Shown here: piece after piece, positions 1 to 5,816 of the stretch | How positions within the stretch are numbered: the first letter of the stretch is position 1 | Layout: each line of letters opens with the position of its first letter | Origin: an uncultured Verrucomicrobiota bacterium | Lineage (GTDB): Bacteria; Verrucomicrobiota; Verrucomicrobiae; Verrucomicrobiales; DEV007 | Reading direction: 5' to 3' | Assembly: GCA_902591645.1 (NCBI GenBank) | Contig: CACJBM010000087.1 | Coordinates: 1-5,816 of the forward strand | Length of the DNA: 5,816 bases | Position numbers and translations under genes: made by a program | Notes under the pieces: model-generated | The model's database searches: none | Told to the model about the DNA's origin: nothing | Seen by the model: the letters and a program-made list of their open reading frames with translations, nothing else

Positions 1-150
1 GGAATGGATCATAAACGACTCACTTACCTACATAGTGGCAGGCGTTTCAGATTAACTGATGTGTCTGGGAGAGTGATTCATGATGTTGTTGCTTAACATT
101 GTTGTCCTGAAAAGATTCCAGTATTTACTGCAAACCAATAAACTAAATCC
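1..150 (+). other. Left-edge non-annotated region, possible 3' end of an upstream gene
   Basis: No complete gene is visible here. Two plus-strand frames are open from the window edge. One starts at base 1 and ends at a TAA at 94-96; its last residues read RRFRLTDVSGRVIHDVVA. The other starts at base 2 and ends at a TAA at 52-54; its last residues read EWIINDSLTYIVAGVSD. Either could be the C-terminus of a gene entering from the left, but runs this short stay open by chance often, and I recognise neither. The remaining bases up to 150 would be the leader of the beta-propeller gene. They show no Shine-Dalgarno sequence next to the start and no convincing -35/-10 pair. Confidence 0.25.
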
Positions 151-1476
151 ATGCATCTGACCCTCTTTATTCTTTTCTTTGCAATGTCCGGCATAACCAA
201 AGCTGATGATTGGCCCGGATGGTTCGGTCCTGAACGGGACGGAGTATGGCGCGAAAAAGGGATAGTAAAAAAATTTCCGGAAAACGGGCCAAAGATATTA
301 TGGAAAACAAAAATTAATAGAGGCTATGCAGGTCCGGCCGTTTCCAAAGGTAAGGTCTTTATAATGGATCGAGAGTTAAATAAAAATGCTAAATCTCCCG
401 ATAATCCTTTTTCAAGAGGCGAAATTCCTGGAAACGAAAGACTCCTCTGCATTGACGCTGAGAGTGGTAAATTAATTTGGGAAAAGCCTTATGATTGTGA
501 TTATACAATCAGTTATTCTGCTGGCCCCAGAGCAACTCCAATAATCGAAAAGGAACGGGTTTACACAATAGGAGCGGAAGGTAATCTATTTTGCAGAAAG
601 ACAAGTGATGGTTCTACAATATGGGCCAACGACTTTAATACTGCCTTCAACATAAAAACACCCACTTGGGGGTTTTCAGCCAGTCCCTTGATTCATGGTG
701 AACTACTCATATGTCTTGCAGGGGGTCAAGGATCAGTGGCTGTCGCTTTTGACAAATTAACCGGCAAAGAACAATGGCGATCCCTGAGTTCTAAGGAACC
801 TGGATACGCTCCACCAGTGATCGTTAATCATGGAGGCAAAGAACTTCTCATTGTCTGGACCCCAGAATCGGTGAATGCACTAAATCCCAAGACAGGAAAG
901 AAAATATGGTCAATTCCATGGGAACTACGTTTTGGTCTTAGCGTAAGCACTCCTCAACTTGTTGGAGATATCCTTTTCTTATCTTCATTCTACAATGGCT
1001 CAATGGCTCTAAAAATTATAGCTGACAAAGAACCCGAAATTATCTGGAAAACAGCCAAAGTAAGTGAAAAAAGAACAGAGCATCTGCATGGCATCATGAA
1101 TACAGCCGTCATTAATGAAGGCTATATTTATGGAGCCTGCAGCTATGGGGAATTTAGATGCCTATCTCTGAAATCAGGAAAAAGGATATGGGATTCACTT
1201 GAACCTGTTGGTTTGGAAAGGCCCTCTCGTTGGGGAACGGTATTTGTTACACCACATGAAAATCGATATTTCTTGTTTAGTGAAACTGGTGACCTTGCAA
1301 TCGCAGAACTATCAAAGTCCGGATACAAGGAAATCAGCCGCGCCCATGTCATTGAACCAAACGGTATCGACATGAGGCAACGCAAGATCGTCTGGTCTCA
1401 TCCAGCATACGCTATGAAATCTTGTTTCATCAGAAATGATACAGAACTGATCAGGGTATCACTCTCTTCTGAATAA
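151..1476 (+). CDS. Secreted PQQ-like beta-propeller repeat protein (BamB-like fold)
   Basis: This is a 441-residue exported beta-propeller of the PQQ-like repeat family, probably acting in the periplasm; its ligand or partner is unknown. Residues 1-18 form a signal peptide (hydrophobic LTLFILFFAMSG, likely cleavage after TKA). The mature protein opens with D-W-P-G-W-F-G-P-E-R-D-G (residues 20-31), the signature of the planctomycete/verrucomicrobial branch. Repeats of the form 'x-A-L-D-x-x-T-G-K-x-x-W' occur near residues 98-110 (IDAESGKLIW), 145-158, 199-209 (FDKLTGKEQW), 242-253 (ALNPKTGKKIW) and 337-347 (LSLKSGKRIW). The C-terminus (RKIVWSHPAYA, then IRNDTELIRVSL) also fits the family. The length of 441 residues is normal. 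The fold resembles BamB, but proteins of this branch need not work in outer-membrane assembly, and PQQ binding cannot be assumed. The ATG at 151 is chosen because it gives a full signal peptide; no Shine-Dalgarno precedes it. The gene is convergent with the vWA gene and 15 nt from it. Confidence 0.93.
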   Translation: MHLTLFILFFAMSGITKADDWPGWFGPERDGVWREKGIVKKFPENGPKILWKTKINRGYAGPAVSKGKVFIMDRELNKNAKSPDNPFSRGEIPGNERLLCIDAESGKLIWEKPYDCDYTISYSAGPRATPIIEKERVYTIGAEGNLFCRKTSDGSTIWANDFNTAFNIKTPTWGFSASPLIHGELLICLAGGQGSVAVAFDKLTGKEQWRSLSSKEPGYAPPVIVNHGGKELLIVWTPESVNALNPKTGKKIWSIPWELRFGLSVSTPQLVGDILFLSSFYNGSMALKIIADKEPEIIWKTAKVSEKRTEHLHGIMNTAVINEGYIYGACSYGEFRCLSLKSGKRIWDSLEPVGLERPSRWGTVFVTPHENRYFLFSETGDLAIAELSKSGYKEISRAHVIEPNGIDMRQRKIVWSHPAYAMKSCFIRNDTELIRVSLSSE

Positions 1477-1499
1477 GTTCTCGGAACAGGTTTAAACCT
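1477..1499. terminator. Short inverted repeats at a convergent gene junction
   Basis: The 15-nt gap between the two convergent stop codons begins with a small inverted repeat, GTTC-TCG-GAAC (1477-1487). A 12-bp palindrome, AGGTTTAAACCT (1488-1499), follows and overlaps the stop codon of the minus-strand gene. A bidirectional terminator would be expected at such a junction. However, the stems are short, the palindrome has no loop, and neither is followed by a T-run, so this is only a weak candidate. Confidence 0.2.
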
Positions 1500-2622
1500 T
1501 AGCAGGATCAACTGCTTTATAATTACCTCCGAATCGCCTCGCAATATCTTTAAGAATAGCCTGACCAATACCTTTGACGCTAATACAATTTACTTTCGGC
1601 AATCGGCTCCCAGTATAAATCCTCTTTGCTTCTTGGAGTACAAGATCCACAATGGCGGTGTTGTTAAGTTTCTGACCATTTTTAGAGGTCCCAGGTTCAC
1701 CATCAGCAATCAAGAATACTGAACTAGGTTTCTGAAAGAACGCTGCTACCAGTGCCAAATCCATACGAGAACTGCCGCTAGTGCCTGCCAAAGCCTGCAC
1801 TGCTCCTGGTAAAATGGGAGTGTACTTGATCCCATTATTATCGGCACCTCTAGTGCCCCACTCTGATGTTCTAGTTCTATCAAATGCTCCTCCACCTCTT
1901 TTATTGATGAAATAAGCATTCATCCACGTTTTTGCTCGCGCAATGTTACCAGAATTTGCCTTTACGGGCTGTGGCGCAAATCCATCACAATCTTTTCCAA
2001 AACAAATTATATTAAAGCTAATATTTGGAGATAGAGCAGCAAGTGTACGGACAATCTCCCTCCTGAGAGCCCTAATCCCATTAGGACCACAATTATTATT
2101 CATGCTGGTCGAAGTATCAATGACAAGAATTATGCGGTTTCCACCCCCGCTAGTTCCGAAAAATTTTGCACCTCCTCTACCGTCTCCAAACCCACCGATA
2201 CCAAACCCATCACCAAAATCATTCCCGAATGCAGGTGTATCTGAAAAGGTTGTAATTTCTGGCATCACTATGGATGAGGCATTCGTTGCGGTAATTGTGT
2301 TATCGGCTCTCCTAGAAGGTGGAGCAGGTTTTTCTAATGTTACCTTTTTAGCAAAAGAGCGCTTCTCCGGAACCAGATCAGCATTTGAAGAACTGGCCTC
2401 AACAATCATTTCGATTTCTTCTGAATCAAAATTTGCTATGACAATGAAAGCTAAAATTGAAAAAATAACTACGTGGACAAAAACAGCAATCCCTAGTGAA
2501 TAGGCCTGAGATTTTTTTCTTTGTGATTCGGGAAAATCATCACTGATTTCCTCTTCTGCCAAAAAATCGTTAGGTTCATTCTGTTCTGGTGGACGGAATC
2601 TGTTTGATCTTTTTTCAGACAT
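1492..2622 (-). CDS. Membrane-anchored vWA domain protein
   Basis: This 376-residue protein has four parts. Residues 1-41 are a charged, acidic cytoplasmic tail ending in RKK. Residues 42-63 are one transmembrane helix (YSLGIAVFVHVVIFSILAFIVI), probably an uncleaved signal anchor. Residues 64-162 are a linker ending in a Gly/Phe/Asp-rich stretch. Residues 163-376 are a von Willebrand factor A domain. The MIDAS metal site is visible as D169-T-S171-T-S173, and the later acidic strand end as FLIADGEP (D307-G308). By eye, Ser285 sits where many vWA domains have the third-ligand Thr. vWA domains bind protein partners through a divalent metal; the partner here is unknown. No MoxR ATPase, TolQ/ExbB-like or other usual vWA companion lies in the window. 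The segment around residues 240-285 looks like an insertion in the domain. The ATG at 2622 gives a complete tail and helix; no Shine-Dalgarno precedes it. It is the last gene of the minus-strand run. Confidence 0.9.
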   Translation of the reverse strand: MSEKRSNRFRPPEQNEPNDFLAEEEISDDFPESQRKKSQAYSLGIAVFVHVVIFSILAFIVIANFDSEEIEMIVEASSSNADLVPEKRSFAKKVTLEKPAPPSRRADNTITATNASSIVMPEITTFSDTPAFGNDFGDGFGIGGFGDGRGGAKFFGTSGGGNRIILVIDTSTSMNNNCGPNGIRALRREIVRTLAALSPNISFNIICFGKDCDGFAPQPVKANSGNIARAKTWMNAYFINKRGGGAFDRTRTSEWGTRGADNNGIKYTPILPGAVQALAGTSGSSRMDLALVAAFFQKPSSVFLIADGEPGTSKNGQKLNNTAIVDLVLQEAKRIYTGSRLPKVNCISVKGIGQAILKDIARRFGGNYKAVDPAKV

Positions 2623-2632
2623 TCTAGTTGGA

Positions 2633-2648
2633 CGGATTAAAAAATCCG
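2633..2648. repeat. Perfect inverted repeat just upstream of the vWA gene
   Basis: CGGATT-AAAA-AATCCG is a perfect 6-bp inverted repeat around a 4-base spacer. It ends 10 nt before the ATG of the vWA gene, within the expected 5' leader. In the transcript it would be a small hairpin with a U4 loop close to the ribosome-binding region; in DNA it could be an operator. It is not a terminator for the upstream gene, because no T-run follows it on the minus strand. Confidence 0.35.
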
Positions 2649-2702
2649 AGTACCGGCTTCTTCTTAATATAACGCTTATCTTATCCCTTTATTAGCAAAT
2701 AA

Positions 2703-2719
2703 TTAATTATGATAATTAA
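2703..2719. repeat. 17-bp AT-only palindrome between the lipoprotein and vWA genes
   Basis: TTAATTAT-G-ATAATTAA is a perfect inverted repeat with one central base. It lies 7 nt past the stop codon of the small lipoprotein gene and about 80 nt upstream of the vWA start. It could be an operator for a dimeric regulator or part of a promoter region. Both arms are entirely A/T in an AT-rich gap, so chance is a serious alternative. Confidence 0.3.
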
Positions 2720-2726
2720 CTCTCCG

Positions 2727-2930
2727 CTAATTAAACCAATTCCAGGGAATTGATGTGAAAGGCAATATTTTTGACTCATCCTTGTCTTGCGTGACAGCTA
2801 TTCTCTCATGCCCATCAAGAACAAGCATCCCGCGATCGCTTTCAGCACGAGACAAAGGTTCATGCCCAGATCCAGGCATTCCAACGCAGGAAGGAAGCAC
2901 AAACAATAGTAACGCAAAAAACGCCTTCAT
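2727..2930 (-). CDS. Small putative lipoprotein of unknown function
   Basis: I do not recognise this 67-residue product. Residues 1-14 are a short lipoprotein-type signal (Lys2, then FFALLLFVLPS), and the lipobox is L12-P-S-C15. Cleavage would leave a lipidated peptide of about 53 residues starting CVGMPGSGHEP. There is no Asp at +2, so by the E. coli Lol rule it would go to the outer membrane; that rule is not established for this group. The mature part is polar and charged, with GMLVLDGHERIAV in the middle and an aromatic end (IPWNWFN). It contains no known motif and no further Cys. It lies 75 nt downstream of the DUF3616 gene and 104 nt upstream of the vWA gene, on the same strand. Support for its being real comes from the lipobox, strand consistency and lack of a competing gene. 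No clear Shine-Dalgarno precedes the ATG. The signal peptide is short, so a chance reading frame cannot be excluded. Confidence 0.65.
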   Translation of the reverse strand: MKAFFALLLFVLPSCVGMPGSGHEPLSRAESDRGMLVLDGHERIAVTQDKDESKILPFTSIPWNWFN

Positions 2931-2980
2931 AATTATAAATCTTACAAAATTAGCAACTTATGTGAAACAAAAAATCATTA

Positions 2981-3022
2981 TAACCCTTCTTCCTTAACGA
3001 CGAATTTATTTCTTTAGGGTTA
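2981..3022 (-). terminator. Weak terminator-like inverted repeat at the end of the DUF3616 gene
   Basis: On the minus strand TAACCCT (3022-3016) can pair with AGGGTTA (2987-2981), a perfect 7-bp stem enclosing the stop codon in a 28-base loop. A run of six T follows a few bases later on the minus strand (2969-2975 region). The T-run fits an intrinsic terminator, but the large loop and short stem make it weak. If real, it would separate the small lipoprotein gene from the genes upstream. Confidence 0.22.
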
Positions 3023-4043
3023 GAACCAAAGACCTAAACCTCTTTTTCTTAGGGTCTTTGAGAGACTTGCATGCACATTCTCCATCTACCAATTTGTCAA
3101 AGGAGTCTTTTTGAACAACTCGATGAGCAACGGTCCCATCATCACTAAAAATTCGAATCTTATCATGATCTGGAATTGGAGCAATCGCTTCGGGATTTAG
3201 GTTTGTAAAAGATTTAATTCTATTAGGAACACTTCCGGGAACGCCGTCCCAAGAATAAAGAACAGAACTTAACTTATCAGATCGATCTCCTGCTACTAAA
3301 AAATACCGCAGGTGATAAGAAGAATACTCAATTGAACGAATGCCTCTGCTCTGCACTTTAAGGTAAACTGGTGCTCCAAAAATTGGCTTCGATTGACCAT
3401 GAATAACCGCATTAGGATTTTTAAGAGGAACAAGTAAGGCCTGCTTTTCAGGTATCGGATTCCTCAGTCCGATGTAAAGAGCGCTACCATCGGCATTAGT
3501 CGATAAACCTTCAATATTTAAACCGTTCTCTTTAGGGGCCAGTGATTTTCCAGAATCTTCGCCAATGACACCAACACTAGCCTTCAAATTAAGATCCTCA
3601 CAGGATAGCAGGGCACTCAGTAAATCATCAATGGCAAGACCTTCCGGTTTTAAATCAAATTTTCCTTCTTGGTTAATAATTTTAGTGGCAAAAAAGCGAT
3701 ACCTGCTACTTCTCCATTTACCTTTCTTATTACGACCATGAGAAGTTATCCAATAAATTAAATCCCCTACACGTGTACATGCCTCAATGTCTGATTCAGG
3801 GTGTGAATCGTTTTGGACACCAAGAAATGTATCCAGGGAATATTGTGCCAAAGGCATACCTGGACGCTCCAAAGAATAGATCCTGAGAATATTGTCCTCA
3901 TCATCAGCCACAACAAACGTATTCTTATCTAAGGCAACTGCAGCAGACGCGTCACAAGATCCATAAAAAAAAGTTTCCTCTGCCGCAACTACATGACACT
4001 GAACTGCCATCAGAATGGCTAGAATAATCTGCATGCCTCTCAT
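3006..4043 (-). CDS. Secreted DUF3616 domain protein
   Basis: This is a 345-residue exported protein of the DUF3616 family, whose biochemical role is not established. Residues 1-20 form a signal peptide (hydrophobic MQIILAILMAVQ, likely cleavage after VVA). The remainder reads as a probable beta-propeller with the family's hallmark segments. They are: a first blade GSCDASAAVALDKNTFVVADDEDNILRIY cut here at residues 28-56; D-I-E-A with IYWITSHGRNKKGK (85-109); R-Y-R-F-F-A-T (114-120); N-I-E-G-L with LYIGLRNP (177-196); and N-P-E-A-I then FSDDGT (283-304). The C-terminus RFRSLVLTL (335-343) is also typical. The length is normal. The ATG at 4043 gives the full signal; GAGG at 4057-4060 on the minus strand lies 13 nt upstream and is the only Shine-Dalgarno-like site seen in the window. 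A second in-frame ATG at 4034 is an alternative. It lies 62 nt downstream of uvrB and may be read through from it. Localisation is probably periplasmic. Confidence 0.9.
   Translation of the reverse strand: MRGMQIILAILMAVQCHVVAAEETFFYGSCDASAAVALDKNTFVVADDEDNILRIYSLERPGMPLAQYSLDTFLGVQNDSHPESDIEACTRVGDLIYWITSHGRNKKGKWRSSRYRFFATKIINQEGKFDLKPEGLAIDDLLSALLSCEDLNLKASVGVIGEDSGKSLAPKENGLNIEGLSTNADGSALYIGLRNPIPEKQALLVPLKNPNAVIHGQSKPIFGAPVYLKVQSRGIRSIEYSSYHLRYFLVAGDRSDKLSSVLYSWDGVPGSVPNRIKSFTNLNPEAIAPIPDHDKIRIFSDDGTVAHRVVQKDSFDKLVDGECACKSLKDPKKKRFRSLVLTLKK
3027..3060 (-). repeat. Imperfect hairpin inside the 3' end of the DUF3616 gene
   Basis: CAAAGACCTAA (3027-3037) is complementary to TTAGGGTCTTTG (3049-3060), with one bulged base and an 11-base loop. 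It lies within the codons for the Lys-rich C-terminus (DPKKKRFRSL), about 20 nt before the stop codon. No T-run follows, so it is not an ordinary intrinsic terminator. It might stabilise the 3' end of the message, or it may be a by-product of codon choice. Confidence 0.3.
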
Positions 4044-4105
4044 TGGTTTAAATTAGCCTCAAGATGACAGTTTTGAAACCAAAGATATATGACTTCTAAT
4101 GAAAA

Positions 4106-5816
4106 TCATTGTCTTTTCAGCTCATCGATCTGATCCCTGATCAGTGCAGCTTTTTCAAATTCAAGTTTTGAGGCCGCTTCCTGCATTTCAACCTTCAGCT
4201 CGCTAATGACTTGAGCCACATCAATATCATCGTCATTTCCTGCCAATATCTCCTCAGACACTTTTGTCCCACCAAGAGTCATATGTAATGATTCCTGATC
4301 AGCGCGACGAACACTTTCAGGAACAATATCATTACTTTCATTGTATTCGACCTGCCTTCGTCTCCTATATTCAGTAATATTGACAAGCCCTTCTATGCTC
4401 TTTGTCATTTCATCGCAAAATAGCACTACTCTTCCTTCAACGTGTCGAGCTGCCCGGCCAGCCGTCTGAATTAGTGATGTTTCACTTCGGAGATAACCTT
4501 CCTTGTCAGCATCCAAAATACAAACTAAAGCAACCTCAGGAAGATCAAGCCCTTCTCGGAGAAGATTAATTCCCACAAGAATATCAAATTCACCAGCACG
4601 CAGTGCTCTTAAGATTTCCACCCTCTCGATTGCTCCAATGTCACTATGCAAATATCGAACTCTAAGATCAACATCACGTAAATAATCAGTAAGATCCTCA
4701 GCTGTTCTCTTTGTGAGTGTAGTTACGAGGACCCTATTACCTGACTCAGTTGCACTCCGACACAGTTCAATGGTTTCATCTATCTGGCCTTTCAATGGCT
4801 TAAGTTCAACTAAGGGATCTAGTAACCCAGTGGGTCGAATGATCTGTTCAACGATCAAATCTTGGCCAGAATCATTAACATTAAATTTATCAACTTTCTG
4901 AGAAGAGCCTGAAATATGAGGGACTAACTTTGGTAAAATCTCCCCAGATCCTTTCTTCTTGCTCTTCTTAGGTATGTATTTTGAATTTCCAACCTTGCTA
5001 TTCTCTATCTCAAACCTTGCAGGTGTTGCGCTTACATAAACACGCTGACCCGTTAGATCCATAAATTCATCAAATTTTAGTGGCCTGTTATCAAGTGCAC
5101 TCGGCAATCTGAATCCATAATCTACAAGATTAGTTTTTCGGGATTTATCCCCCTCATACATTCCTCCCACCTGAGGCACTGTGGCATGTGATTCATCAAT
5201 AACGGTCAAATAATCCTCAGGAAAAAAATCAAGCAATGTAGAAGGTCGAGAACCAGGTGATCTTGACCCTAAGTGCCTAGAATAATTCTCTATTCCTTGG
5301 CAAAAACCCATTTCCTGCATCATTTCGATGTCATATTCTGTTCTTTGCCGGATCCTCTGAGCCTCAATAAATTTTTGATTCTTTTCAAAAAATGCCACTT
5401 GGTCTTCGAGTTCAATACGAATTTCTTTGATAGCGCGTGCCATCTTATCAGCTGGAGTAACAAATTGCTTAGCCGGGTAGAAATTATAATTATCTAAACG
5501 GGATATGATGTTTCCACTCATTGGATCGAAGGCTGAAATTCTATCAATTTCATCTCCAAAAAATTCGACTCTGATCGCTTCATTATCCAAATAAGCAGGT
5601 ATAACATCAACCACATCTCCACGAGATCTAAACTTACCACGCGTAAACGCAACATCGTTACGCTCATACAGCATATCAACTAGCCTAGTTAAAAACTTAT
5701 CCCTGTCCATCTTCATACCTACATGGACAGGGCACATCATGTCCTTGTAATCATCCGGAGACCCCAATCCATAAATGCATGAAACGCTCGCAACAACAAT
5801 AACATCTTCTCTGGTC
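4106..5816 (-). CDS. uvrB: UvrB, excinuclease ABC subunit B (5' end beyond window)
   Basis: UvrB is the damage-verifying helicase of nucleotide excision repair: it is loaded by UvrA and then recruits UvrC for incision, in the cytoplasm. About 569 C-terminal residues are visible. The first ones read TREDVIVVASVSCIYGLG, matching E. coli UvrB near residue 137, so roughly 130 residues are missing, including Walker A and the damage-probing beta-hairpin. Counting from the Leu (TTG, 5765-5767) in YGLG as 1, the motifs are IDESH (Walker B, 190-194), GGMYEGD (201-207), LPSALDNRPLKF (221-232), SATP (motif III, 246-249), IRPTGLLDP (310-318), LVGINLLREGLDLPE (motif V region, 397-411) and QTAGRAARH (motif VI, 434-442). 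The UVR domain that contacts UvrC is at 519-553 (LEFEKAALIRDQI). An insertion of about 45 residues follows SATP (near 258-303), which is unusual. The TTG is internal, not a start. The gene heads the minus-strand run. Confidence 0.98.
   Translation of the reverse strand, partial: TREDVIVVASVSCIYGLGSPDDYKDMMCPVHVGMKMDRDKFLTRLVDMLYERNDVAFTRGKFRSRGDVVDVIPAYLDNEAIRVEFFGDEIDRISAFDPMSGNIISRLDNYNFYPAKQFVTPADKMARAIKEIRIELEDQVAFFEKNQKFIEAQRIRQRTEYDIEMMQEMGFCQGIENYSRHLGSRSPGSRPSTLLDFFPEDYLTVIDESHATVPQVGGMYEGDKSRKTNLVDYGFRLPSALDNRPLKFDEFMDLTGQRVYVSATPARFEIENSKVGNSKYIPKKSKKKGSGEILPKLVPHISGSSQKVDKFNVNDSGQDLIVEQIIRPTGLLDPLVELKPLKGQIDETIELCRSATESGNRVLVTTLTKRTAEDLTDYLRDVDLRVRYLHSDIGAIERVEILRALRAGEFDILVGINLLREGLDLPEVALVCILDADKEGYLRSETSLIQTAGRAARHVEGRVVLFCDEMTKSIEGLVNITEYRRRRQVEYNESNDIVPESVRRADQESLHMTLGGTKVSEEILAGNDDDIDVAQVISELKVEMQEAASKLEFEKAALIRDQIDELKRQ

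Noticed and set aside
99..127. TTGTTG and TATTTA with 17-bp spacing upstream of the beta-propeller gene
   Set aside because: Each matches the sigma-70 consensus at only about three of six positions, which is too weak to call a promoter.
1943..2503. 186-codon plus-strand open frame opposite the vWA gene
   Set aside because: It lies entirely antisense to a gene with clear vWA motifs and a membrane anchor. Its Pro-rich middle is simply the complement of the Gly-rich linker, and it has no recognisable domain.
2977..2982. Perfect TATAAT -10 box on the minus strand upstream of the lipoprotein gene
   Set aside because: No acceptable -35 sequence or extended -10 TG is present at suitable spacing, and TATAAT is expected by chance in such AT-rich sequence; the same hexamer recurs at 2932-2937.
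2755..2997. 80-codon plus-strand frame overlapping the small lipoprotein gene
   Set aside because: It has no signal or motif and opposes the strand of all neighbours; the minus-strand frame has a lipobox and is the better choice.
3011..3055. Telomere-like TTTAGGG / TTAGGG words
   Set aside because: They are isolated, occur inside codons of the DUF3616 gene, and are not tandemly repeated.
4072..4110. Small inverted repeats between uvrB and the DUF3616 gene (AATGA/TCATT and TTTG/CAAA)
   Set aside because: The stems are 4-5 bp and A/T-rich with no following T-run, so they do not support a terminator after uvrB.
5765..5767. TTG as a possible start codon for the UvrB reading frame
   Set aside because: The frame continues upstream to the window edge with conserved UvrB residues (VVASVSCIYG), and the TTG encodes the internal Leu of YGLG. 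The gene is simply cut by the window.

Overview
The window looks like a piece of an AT-rich bacterial chromosome from the PVC group, most likely Verrucomicrobiota, with Planctomycetota as the alternative. That placement is an inference from gene types: a secreted PQQ-like beta-propeller protein with an N-terminal D-W-P-x-W-x-G-P-x-R-D-G signature, a DUF3616 protein, and a membrane-anchored vWA protein with a Gly-rich linker are all common there. No 16S or other phylogenetic marker except a partial uvrB is present.

Layout. Positions 1-150 hold no complete gene. They may contain the last codons of a plus-strand gene that enters from the left, but the frame cannot be decided. Positions 151-1476 (+) encode a secreted PQQ-like beta-propeller protein. 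It converges, 15 nt away, on a minus-strand run of four genes that fills the rest of the window. In transcription order (right to left) these are: uvrB (4106 to beyond 5816, 5' end outside the window), a secreted DUF3616 protein (3006-4043), a 67-residue putative lipoprotein (2727-2930), and a single-pass membrane protein with an extracytoplasmic vWA domain (1492-2622). The gaps are 62, 75 and 104 nt, so the genes could form one transcript or several. The AT-rich 104-nt gap before the vWA gene carries two perfect inverted repeats and is the best place for separate control.

How the genes relate. uvrB is the nucleotide-excision-repair damage-verification helicase and probably has no functional link to the others. 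The remaining four products are all predicted to be exported or membrane-anchored (two cleaved signal peptides, one lipobox, one signal anchor). A cell-envelope role is therefore plausible, but no shared pathway is visible. Nothing resembling a mobile element, CRISPR array, tRNA or rRNA was seen. I do not see strong evidence for an undescribed system. The items most worth a check are a roughly 45-residue basic insertion in UvrB, the small lipoprotein gene, and the paired inverted repeats upstream of the vWA gene.
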